Source: a bacterium
GTDB taxonomy: Bacteria > Patescibacteriota > Minisyncoccia > Minisyncoccales > MHMH01
DNA length: 21,818 nucleotides
Reading direction: 5' to 3'
NCBI GenBank assembly: GCA_030648815.1
Contig: JAUSHA010000053.1
Coordinates: forward strand, 1 to 21,818
Both the position numbers and the translations under genes were made by a program. Under the pieces are notes generated by a model that saw only the letters and a program-made list of their open reading frames with translations, was not told where the DNA came from and searched no databases. How positions within the stretch are numbered: the first letter of the stretch is position 1; every line of letters begins with the position of its first letter. Shown one piece after another: positions 1 to 6,112 of the stretch.

Positions 1-265
1 CCGATCCGATATCAGTAGTCGGGACTTTAGTAGCCAGCACCGCACTTTTACAATTCAAGCATTGATATCTTTTGCCCAGGGAAATGGGTTTATCTGGAGA
101 AGAATTTCCTATCAGCGCAGTAAATAATTCTCCGATCTCGGATTCAGACTCTATCTCGGCGATGACAGTTTTCTTTTCGAAGCCATCTACCATAAATGCT
201 TCGGGCATGGTTTTTAATGCCTCGACGATTCTTTTACCTTCTTGCTTTTTCTCTTCTTCGGTCAT
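1..265 (-). CDS. Partial small protein with CxxC pair, possible zinc ribbon (3' end outside window)
   Basis: Reading leftward from an ATG at 265-263, 88 codons stay open to the window edge, so the C-terminus is missing. The start is well supported: GGAGGG lies five bases upstream, with a promoter-like pair further out. The first 60 or so residues are acidic and helical in character with no recognised family. Cys69 and Cys72 form a C-L-N-C pair followed by a short polar segment, which resembles the first knuckle of a rubredoxin-like zinc ribbon. A second pair would have to lie beyond the edge. The gene is divergent from the HD hydrolase at 465. The function is unknown; the zinc-ribbon idea is inference from one motif. 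Confidence 0.75.
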   Translation of the reverse strand, partial: MTEEEKKQEGKRIVEALKTMPEAFMVDGFEKKTVIAEIESESEIGELFTALIGNSSPDKPISLGKRYQCLNCKSAVLATKVPTTDIGS

Positions 266-270
266 TTTGT

Positions 271-278
271 CCCTCCTT
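271..278 (-). promoter_or_regulatory. Shine-Dalgarno for the leftward partial gene
   Basis: On the minus strand AAGGAGGG stands five bases before the ATG at 265. It decides the start of the partial gene. It is also notable because almost none of the genes from 1114 onward has such a site. Confidence 0.8.
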
Positions 279-303
279 TTCGTTATTTTGTTCCCACTAA
301 TGT

Positions 304-331
304 TATTTACACTATCAAGCAAGAAAGTCAA
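304..331 (-). promoter_or_regulatory. Possible sigma70 promoter for the leftward partial gene
   Basis: On the minus strand TTGACT (331-326, five of six consensus bases) is followed after 16 bases by TAAATA (309-304, only three of six). This would start transcription about 30 bases before the ATG at 265, leaving room for the Shine-Dalgarno. The -10 box is weak, so this is a candidate only. Confidence 0.4.
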
Positions 332-340
332 GGAATTGTG

Positions 341-383
341 CGGAGGGAATTGTGCGGAGTCCGACTCCGCACAATTTCCTCCG
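341..383. repeat. Long intergenic hairpin, REP-like palindrome
   Basis: A 20-base arm (341-360) pairs with 364-383 around the loop CCG, with a single G-U pair. The core 13 pairs (348-360 with 364-376) are perfect, AATTGTGCGGAGT against ACTCCGCACAATT. The left arm partly repeats itself: GGAATTGTGCGGAG occurs twice in tandem at 332-345 and 346-359. There is no T-run on either side, so it is not a standard intrinsic terminator. It sits between two divergent candidate promoters. The core GTGNGGA...TCCNCAC is also found in the palindrome at 12654-12676, which suggests a dispersed family of small palindromes. Confidence 0.85.
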
Positions 384-399
384 TACGATTTTCCACGTC

Positions 400-428
400 T
401 TGATTTTTTATCCGAATCGCAGTACGAT
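400..428 (+). promoter_or_regulatory. Possible sigma70 promoter for the HD hydrolase
   Basis: TTGATT (400-405) and TACGAT (423-428) are separated by 17 bases; each matches four of six consensus positions. The predicted 5' leader of about 30 bases would contain the Shine-Dalgarno at 451-458. The hairpin at 341-383 lies just upstream. Confidence 0.35.
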
Positions 429-450
429 ACAGAAAATGTTGATCTTTTAG

Positions 451-458
451 AAAGGAGG
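451..458 (+). promoter_or_regulatory. Shine-Dalgarno for the HD hydrolase
   Basis: AAAGGAGG is followed six bases later by the ATG at 465. This fixes the start there, against a much longer in-frame reading that begins at 72. Confidence 0.85.
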
Positions 459-464
459 CAGACG

Positions 465-1010
465 ATGCCTGAAGAATCGAAACTAGTAAAACGAGCAGAG
501 GAGTTCGCCAGAAAGAAGCATGCCGGGCAGTTTCGCGAGCATAAGGCTCACCAGCCATTTATAATTCATCCCGAAGAGGTGTATATACTCGTAAGGGATT
601 CCGGCGGCAAGGAAGAAGAAGAGGCGGCAAGCTGGGTGCACGATACCGTGGAGGATACGCCGACTACGCTGGATGAGATTGAAAAAGAACTTGGTCTCAA
701 AGTAAGAGAGATTGTTGACGGACTGACGGATCCGCCTGAATTCAAGGGACTTCCGCTACTTGTTCGCAAGGCTCGCCAAGCAGAGCGTGTACGATCAAAA
801 AGTCCAAGCATTAAACGGGTAAAGCTTGCCGATCAGATAGTTAATATGCTGTCATTAATTGATAATGCGCCGGTAACGTGGACCAAGGAAAAATGCTACG
901 ATTATGCGCAAGGAGCCCGCTTGGTCGCTATAGCGTGCAAGGGAGTTGACGATTTTCTTGATGCTCAGGCTGAACTGGCCTATATTGAGGTGATGAAACA
1001 TCTCGCCTAA
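465..1010 (+). CDS. Stand-alone HD-domain hydrolase of the RelA/SpoT (MESH1-like) type
   Basis: A 181-residue protein that is essentially one HD domain. The metal-site pattern of RelA/SpoT-type hydrolases is complete: His19 in KKHAGQ, the P-x-x-x-H segment ending at His35, His59-Asp60 in W-V-H-D followed by Glu63-Asp64, and Asp123 in KLADQIVN. In this family the domain removes pyrophosphate from (p)ppGpp or acts on related nucleotides. No synthetase, TGS or ACT domain follows, and the length fits a small alarmone hydrolase. The true substrate cannot be read from the sequence. The start at 465 is set by AAAGGAGG; an in-frame extension back to 72 would cross the divergent gene and the hairpin and is rejected. 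An intrinsic terminator follows directly. Confidence 0.9.
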   Translation: MPEESKLVKRAEEFARKKHAGQFREHKAHQPFIIHPEEVYILVRDSGGKEEEEAASWVHDTVEDTPTTLDEIEKELGLKVREIVDGLTDPPEFKGLPLLVRKARQAERVRSKSPSIKRVKLADQIVNMLSLIDNAPVTWTKEKCYDYAQGARLVAIACKGVDDFLDAQAELAYIEVMKHLA

Positions 1011-1017
1011 AATTATA

Positions 1018-1047
1018 AGGCCTCTCCAATGGGGAGGCCTTTTGTTT
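1018..1047 (+). terminator. Rho-independent terminator after the HD hydrolase
   Basis: Arm AGGCCTCTCC (1018-1027), loop AAT, arm GGGGAGGCCT (1031-1040): ten pairs with one T-G mismatch that can wobble in RNA. TTTGTTT follows. It lies seven bases past the stop codon and separates the backbone gene from the operon that starts at 1114. Confidence 0.9.
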
Positions 1048-1069
1048 ACCCTGAGCGAAGTCGAAGGGT
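1048..1069. repeat. Imperfect palindrome of the CCCTGAGCGAAGTCGAAGGG type
   Basis: ACCCT (1048-1052) and AGGGT (1065-1069) flank GAGCGAAGTCGA. From general knowledge, near-identical strings recur between genes in many bacterial genomes as a short dispersed repeat. It lies at the boundary between the terminator and the accessory operon. No second copy was noticed in this window. Confidence 0.55.
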
Positions 1070-1113
1070 TGGAGGCTTGAAAATTAGCGGGATTTCTGCT
1101 AAATATAGAGTAT

Positions 1114-1491
1114 ATGGGTTCCCCGCAATCTTACCTAATTTTAATAATACCCATCGTCACGGCCTCCGTTGCCCAGCTTCTTTTTAAGAGAGGGATTTCA
1201 TCCTTGGGAGTTTTGAATTTTTCTTTTGCCAATTTGTTTTCTTTAATTCTTAAAATTTTGCAAAATGGCTTCTTAGTGACGGGTGCCATCATCTTCGGCA
1301 TAAGTTTCTTATTCTATCTTTTCTCTTTGTCTAAATTTCAGCTAAGCGTTATCTACCCGATTTTTGTAAGTTCGGGAATCGTTATTGTTTCTCTGGCATC
1401 CTGGTTCTTTTTGAAGGAAGGTCTTTCCTGGCTTCAAATTTCGGGAATCGTCGTTATCATTTTCGGCATTTTTTTATTAGCAACCAAATGA
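1114..1491 (+). CDS. SMR/EamA-like small membrane protein, probable lipid-linked sugar flippase
   Basis: 125 residues with four predicted membrane helices (about 7-24, 52-71, 78-100 and 106-123), the size and layout of the SMR/ArnE-ArnF group. The membrane-embedded Glu of drug-exporting SMR proteins is absent; helix 1 has Gln21 and Lys25 instead (VAQLLFKRG), as in the ArnE-like branch that moves undecaprenyl-phosphate-linked sugars. A paralogue with the same signature lies in the opposite operon at 17845. It is the first gene of the plus operon, three bases before the nitroreductase. No Shine-Dalgarno is visible. A poor promoter-like pair (TTGAAA at 1077, TAAATA at 1100) would give a nearly leaderless transcript. 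Flippase function is inferred from family and neighbours. Confidence 0.8.
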   Translation: MGSPQSYLILIIPIVTASVAQLLFKRGISSLGVLNFSFANLFSLILKILQNGFLVTGAIIFGISFLFYLFSLSKFQLSVIYPIFVSSGIVIVSLASWFFLKEGLSWLQISGIVVIIFGIFLLATK

Positions 1492-1494
1492 TTT

Positions 1495-2148
1495 ATGGAT
1501 CTAATAGATGTAATCAAAAAAAGAAGGAGCACTCGGCGTTTTAAACCAGACAATGTCCCCGATGATTTGATAAAAAAAATAATTGAAGCCGCCGTTTGGG
1601 CGCCCTCCGCCTGCAATATGCAAGGCTGGAGATTTATTATTGTTGACGACTCTAAACTTAAAGAAAAAATGGTGGACAACGGCGGAGCCGTAATCATCAA
1701 ATCAGCTCCGGTTGGGATACTGGTGGCCTACGACGAAAGAACTGGCAATACGGAATATCAGGATCATATCCAATCGGCGGCCGCAGCTATTCAAAATTTG
1801 CTGCTGGCGGCGACGCATTACGGTTTGGGCTCCTGCTGGGTTTGCCAATTGCCGCTAAAAAGCAGAGTAAGAAAAATTTTTGGGATGCCAAAGAATTTCT
1901 CTCCGATAGCTTATATTCTTCTGGGTTATTCCGAGAGAGAGCCGAAGGAAGTTGGCAGAATCCACCCTTTTGAAAATTTAATAGGCCGTAACCGCTTTAA
2001 TCATTCTTCGCCGCAGCAGGCCAGTCATTCTGGCTCATTTTTCTACCGGTTCTCCAGAAAAGCATATTATCTTTTGCCCCTTTTTATAAAAAAGGGATTT
2101 CTGAATAAATTTATTGATAAAAAATTCGTAAAAAAATTTGACAACTGA
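1495..2148 (+). CDS. Nitroreductase-family flavoprotein
   Basis: 217 residues; the first 165 form a nitroreductase fold. FMN-binding features are visible: basic RRSTR near residues 10-15, APSACNMQGWRF at 36-47, the helix starting HIQSAAAAIQNLLLAA at 91, and ILLGYSEREPKE at 141-152. Members reduce nitro groups, quinones or enones with NAD(P)H, or dehydrogenate substrates. The substrate here is unknown. In this context it could adjust the redox state of a sugar or lipid intermediate rather than detoxify anything (inference). The last 50 residues (about 165-217) are a basic, aromatic-rich extension not needed for the fold; they could contact the membrane or a partner. The 3' end overlaps the next gene by 11 bases. 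No Shine-Dalgarno was seen. Confidence 0.88.
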   Translation: MDLIDVIKKRRSTRRFKPDNVPDDLIKKIIEAAVWAPSACNMQGWRFIIVDDSKLKEKMVDNGGAVIIKSAPVGILVAYDERTGNTEYQDHIQSAAAAIQNLLLAATHYGLGSCWVCQLPLKSRVRKIFGMPKNFSPIAYILLGYSEREPKEVGRIHPFENLIGRNRFNHSSPQQASHSGSFFYRFSRKAYYLLPLFIKKGFLNKFIDKKFVKKFDN

Positions 2149-3745
2149 TATTTATAAAAAAACTATTCTGAATTCTCTGCCTCGAATACTCTCCAACTGC
2201 GACAGAAATAAGTATTCTTCTTCCTTCGGATGCTTTGACCGGAATTTCTGGCACTACAAGATTATTGACATTCCGTCAGCCCGCCTTCAGGAAGGAGTTT
2301 TAACTTTAGCCTTACTTTATCTTGACAGCGAAAACTCTTTTTTTCAAAAAGATTATGTTAAGAAATTAATTGAAGGGGGGTTAAATTTTTGGCTGAAGAT
2401 TCAGGGGAAAGAAGGTTCTTTTAATGAATGGTACCCCCATGAAAAGAGTTTTGTCGCCACTGCTTTTTCCAGTTATGCGGTTTCCGAAACATTAATTTTA
2501 TTGTCGGACATGGAAACAAAGAAAGAAATAATTGCCGGTCTGAAGAAGGCGGGTGATTGGCTGTTGGGGAGAAGAGATAACCAGGCCCTCAATCAAAATG
2601 CCGGAGCCCTAGCCGCTCTGTATAATATTTTTCTTCTGACTGGAGAGGAAAAATACGAGAAAGAATGTCAAAAATTAGTTGAATTTTTCAAAAAAAATCA
2701 GAATGAAGAGGGGTGGTTTCCGGAATATGGCGGAGCGGATATTGGCTACCTTTCGCTCACTCTTGATTACATGGCAAAGTACTATTTGAAATCAAAAAAT
2801 AGAAACGTCCTCCCTATTTTAGAAAAAGGCCTCGATTTTCTTTCTAATTTTATTCATCCGGACGGCAGCGCCGGAGGGATTTATGGCAGCCGCAGCACGT
2901 CTTATATTATTCCGTCCGGTATAGAAATTTTGGCTAACTTTTCATCCTTAGCCCGCATGATGAGTTCTGTTTTGCAAGAGAGCATTAAAAATAATTGTAT
3001 TACTCATCCCGAGATGATGGATGACAGGTATCTTATCCAGAATGGCTATAATTATATGGAAGCCAGTTTGCAATTCAAACAAAGGAGCTCTTTTAATGAA
3101 GAAGCGGCCGGAAATCTGCCGTCATTTTCTTTTAATGACAAGCATTTTCCTCGGGCCGGCTTTTGGATAAAAAGCAACCCCGCTTTTTACTGCATTATTA
3201 ATTACAAAAAAGGCGGCGCCGTTTATTGCTATGATCGGTTAAAGAAAAGCAACATTTATAACTCCGGAATTTTGTTAAGACGGGGAGAAAAGTCATACAG
3301 TTCTTCTTGGATTTCCGAACAAAATAAAATAATTTTTTCTCAAGATAATAAGAATATTTTAATTAAAGGCCGATTGCAGGAAGCGGTCGGGCACCGACCA
3401 ACCACATTTCGGTTTGTCGTATTGCGAATCCTGCTTGGCTTAGGCCAATTTATACCGTATTTCACAGTTTTTATGAAATCAGCGTTAAGAAATTTCCTTA
3501 TTTCCCGAAAGACTGCATCTTCGTTTTATTTTGAACGGTCTTTTCATATTGATAATAATATGCTAATAAAAGACAGATTCCCCGCGGGAGTTTTTGATAA
3601 GGGTTATATCGGGGGCATCTTTGAGCCGGCGTACACGCCGAGTTCCCGATATTTTAATAATGATTTCGTTAATTCCCCCGGAAAATTAATGACGGAAAAA
3701 GAATTAATCCGGGGAGAGGCAGAGTATTCGCTTAGGGGTTTTTAA
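2138..3745 (+). CDS. Two-domain alpha-toroid plus beta-sandwich-like protein, heparinase/lyase-like, function unknown
   Basis: 535 residues. Residues 30-300 are helical with three spaced Gly-aromatic turns: EGSFNEWYP (92-100), EGWFPEYGG (191-199) and DGSAGGIYG (242-250). Such turns are typical of alpha/alpha toroids in polysaccharide lyases, epimerases and terpene cyclases. The C-terminal half (from about 330) is rich in short strands, as in the beta-sandwich of heparinase II/III-type lyases. I cannot place catalytic residues, so no activity is assigned. There is no signal peptide. Its place between a nitroreductase and a polyprenyl-phosphate glycosyltransferase suggests a role in glycan synthesis or remodelling (inference). 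The start is a TTG inside the end of the nitroreductase gene; no ATG exists before about residue 125, so the exact start is uncertain. Confidence 0.7.
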   Translation: MTTDIYKKTILNSLPRILSNCDRNKYSSSFGCFDRNFWHYKIIDIPSARLQEGVLTLALLYLDSENSFFQKDYVKKLIEGGLNFWLKIQGKEGSFNEWYPHEKSFVATAFSSYAVSETLILLSDMETKKEIIAGLKKAGDWLLGRRDNQALNQNAGALAALYNIFLLTGEEKYEKECQKLVEFFKKNQNEEGWFPEYGGADIGYLSLTLDYMAKYYLKSKNRNVLPILEKGLDFLSNFIHPDGSAGGIYGSRSTSYIIPSGIEILANFSSLARMMSSVLQESIKNNCITHPEMMDDRYLIQNGYNYMEASLQFKQRSSFNEEAAGNLPSFSFNDKHFPRAGFWIKSNPAFYCIINYKKGGAVYCYDRLKKSNIYNSGILLRRGEKSYSSSWISEQNKIIFSQDNKNILIKGRLQEAVGHRPTTFRFVVLRILLGLGQFIPYFTVFMKSALRNFLISRKTASSFYFERSFHIDNNMLIKDRFPAGVFDKGYIGGIFEPAYTPSSRYFNNDFVNSPGKLMTEKELIRGEAEYSLRGF

Positions 3746-3749
3746 AATT

Positions 3750-4706
3750 ATGGAAAATAAACAAACAATAGAAGTATCAGTCGTCGTTCCCGTTTATAAT
3801 GAAGAAGGAAGCGTCAGGGAGCTTTTTTCAAGAGTTAGCGGCGTTTTAAATCGTCTTAATAAAACATACGAAATTATTTTTATTGACGACGGTTCCAGCG
3901 ATCAAACCTTCAATATTCTTAAAGAATTAAGCGCCCTCAACAACCCATTGAAGATTATTCAGTTTAGAAGAAATTTTGGCAAATCCGCCGCTTTAAGCGC
4001 GGGGTTTGAATCAGCTCTCGGAGAATTTGTCATCACTATAGACGGCGATCTGCAGGATGACCCTGAAGAGATCCCTAATTTTTTAGAGAAGATAAGGGAG
4101 GGATATGACTTGGTTGTCGGGTGGAAGGCTGAGAGGAAAGATCCTCTCGGAAAGAAGATAGCCTCAAGAATATTCAACGCCTTGTCCGCCAGGCTCACCG
4201 GCGTGAAAGTCCATGACTCTAATTGCTGTTTTAAAATTTTTAGAAATGAGGTAGTAAAAAACATCAAACTTCACGGAGAATTGCACAGATATATTCCCGC
4301 CTTAGTCTATTGGCAGGGCTATAAAATTTCAGAGATAAAAGTTAAGCATCATCCGAGAAAGTACGGCAAATCCAAATATGGTTTTGCCAGAATTTTTAAG
4401 GGATTTTTAGATTTAGTTACGGTTAAATTTTTGATGGCATACCTAACAAGGCCTATTCATTTTTTTGGTCAAGCCGGGCTTCTGTTATTATTTTTAGGGT
4501 TTTCATGCGGCACGGCAACGCTAATATATAAATTTGTTTTTAAAATCCCTATCGCCATGACTCAACTGCCGTTGCTGACCATATTTTTCGTTCTTATGGG
4601 TATTCAGTTTATATTGATGGGTCTTTTAGCCGAAATTTTAATCAGGATTTATTACGAACCGCGCGGGAAAACTCCCTATTCCATTAAAGAGAAAATACAT
4701 CTATGA
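3750..4706 (+). CDS. GT2 polyprenyl-phosphate glycosyltransferase, DPM1/GtrB/ArnC-like
   Basis: 318 residues. The GT-A domain has VVVPVYNEEGSV near the start, DDGSSD at 46-51 and the metal-binding DGDLQDDPEEIP at 98-109. Near residue 200 is HHPRKYGKSKYG, whose R-x-x-G-x-S-K-Y is typical of enzymes that move a sugar from a nucleotide donor onto a polyprenyl phosphate. Two membrane helices follow (about 236-260 and 272-300), the GtrB/ArnC layout. The product would be a lipid-linked monosaccharide on the cytoplasmic face. The operon also supplies a small flippase (1114) and a GT-C-like enzyme (6112), which together make a three-component glycosylation set. The sugar cannot be told from the sequence. 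It starts four bases after the previous stop and overlaps the next gene by ATGA. Confidence 0.9.
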   Translation: MENKQTIEVSVVVPVYNEEGSVRELFSRVSGVLNRLNKTYEIIFIDDGSSDQTFNILKELSALNNPLKIIQFRRNFGKSAALSAGFESALGEFVITIDGDLQDDPEEIPNFLEKIREGYDLVVGWKAERKDPLGKKIASRIFNALSARLTGVKVHDSNCCFKIFRNEVVKNIKLHGELHRYIPALVYWQGYKISEIKVKHHPRKYGKSKYGFARIFKGFLDLVTVKFLMAYLTRPIHFFGQAGLLLLFLGFSCGTATLIYKFVFKIPIAMTQLPLLTIFFVLMGIQFILMGLLAEILIRIYYEPRGKTPYSIKEKIHL

Positions 4707-6112
4707 ACGGAATAAAGTCAGCAGGCATGGTGATTTTAGTTTGTCCTCCAATAGTTTTTGGAAAGGGGAAAAATTTTACCTATCCTTTTTTGGGCATTCT
4801 CTATATAGCAACTTACCTTCAAAGAAACGGCATTGCCGTAAAGGTTATTGATTCCTTCGTTAACGGACATACTTTGAGCGAACTGGCGGAAATTATTTTA
4901 AAAGAAAATCCATCCGTGGTGGGATTCAGCGCGATGTCTTGTCAAGCGAAAGCCGTTTTAGAGGTAGCCGCCGAGTTAAAAAAACGCCGTCCTTCTTTAA
5001 AAATTGCCGTTGGCGGTCCGCATATCAGTTCGACTAAAGACGAAATATTCAATTTTACCAAAGACATAGATTTTTTGTTTTATGGCGAAGGCGAGGAGAG
5101 TTTTTATAAATTCATTATCGGAGGGCCTTTAGAAGAAATTGACGGCTTGATTTATAAAAATGGGGATAAAATAATAATTAACAGTCCACCTCAGTTGATA
5201 CGGGACTTAGACGGTCTTCCTTTCCCAAATTTCGAATTGATAGATATTAAAAAGTACGATAGTTTTTTTGCCAAATCTCTTCCCCTGGCATCTTTAATGG
5301 CATCGCGGGGATGTCCCTATAGCTGTATTTTTTGCGACGCTCATTTGACTCACGGTAAGATGTTGAGATTAAGAACCCCCTCAAATATCGTTGACGAAAT
5401 AGAGTATAATTATCGGAAATACGGGGTAAAGCAGCTTATGTTCAAAGACAGCGATCTCACATTAAACAAGAATTGGGTTCGGGAAATTTGTTCTGAAATT
5501 AATAAGCGGCATATTAAAATAACCTGGACTTGCAACACCAGAGTTGACCTGGTTGATGAAGAACTGTTCAGGACTATGAAAAAAAGCGGATGTTATATGA
5601 TTTCATTCGGCATAGAATCGGGCAGCCAGCGAATTTTAGATGCCATGCGCAAAGGAATTACCATTGAGCAAATTAAAACAGCGATTTCTTTTTGCAAGAG
5701 ATCGGGGATTGAGGCCATGGGGTATTTTATGATCGGCAATCCCACAGAAACCGAAAACGAGGCCAGAGAGACGATAAGATTCTCGCAAAAACTCGGTTTA
5801 GACTTAGCTACTTTTGGAACAACGGCGGCCTATCCGGGAACCGAGCTTTATAAATGGGCTATTGATAATCAAGCCCTACCAGACAGATTTTGGTATATGA
5901 AGAGAGTGGCGGTTTCTTCTGATGCCAGAGAAGCCAGCGGAAATCTTAACCTTAAGGATTTTTCACCGGAAAGACAAGCAAAACTCGTTAAAGAAGCGAA
6001 TAAAAGTTTTTACTTCAGGCCTTCTTATTTATTAAAGTATCTTTTAAAGATTAGAACGCCTTATGATGTGAAAAGATCGGTTAAATCTTTTCGCGACTTA
6101 ATCAAAATTTAA
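4703..6112 (+). CDS. Cobalamin-binding radical SAM enzyme, GGPH type
   Basis: 469 residues. Residues 1-140 form a B12-binding Rossmann-like domain (LVCPP near 14, GGPH at 104-107, YGEGEES at 127-133). The radical SAM barrel follows, with the [4Fe-4S] ligands Cys204, Cys208 and Cys211 in RGCPYSCIFC. Later landmarks are FKDSDLT, WTCNTRVD, FGIESGS and AYPGTELY. The C-terminal tail carries SFYFRPSYLLKYLLKIRT, a variant of the tail seen in most paralogues here. Class B radical SAM enzymes commonly methylate unactivated carbons or form C-C bonds using cobalamin; the substrate is unknown. The start overlaps the GT2 stop by ATGA. An internal Met9 is a possible alternative. The stop joins the next gene as TAATG. 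Confidence 0.92.
   Translation: MNGIKSAGMVILVCPPIVFGKGKNFTYPFLGILYIATYLQRNGIAVKVIDSFVNGHTLSELAEIILKENPSVVGFSAMSCQAKAVLEVAAELKKRRPSLKIAVGGPHISSTKDEIFNFTKDIDFLFYGEGEESFYKFIIGGPLEEIDGLIYKNGDKIIINSPPQLIRDLDGLPFPNFELIDIKKYDSFFAKSLPLASLMASRGCPYSCIFCDAHLTHGKMLRLRTPSNIVDEIEYNYRKYGVKQLMFKDSDLTLNKNWVREICSEINKRHIKITWTCNTRVDLVDEELFRTMKKSGCYMISFGIESGSQRILDAMRKGITIEQIKTAISFCKRSGIEAMGYFMIGNPTETENEARETIRFSQKLGLDLATFGTTAAYPGTELYKWAIDNQALPDRFWYMKRVAVSSDAREASGNLNLKDFSPERQAKLVKEANKSFYFRPSYLLKYLLKIRTPYDVKRSVKSFRDLIKI

Noticed and set aside
72..464. N-terminal extension of the HD hydrolase frame back to 72
   Set aside because: It would cross a divergent gene with a good Shine-Dalgarno and the long hairpin, and the added residues have no domain character. 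The start at 465 has AAAGGAGG at the right distance.
1048..1113. Cobalamin riboswitch before the B12-rSAM operon
   Set aside because: No B12-box-like GCCACTG and no room for the structure; only about 45 bases lie between the repeat and the first start codon. The upstream end of the minus operon is outside the window and cannot be judged.
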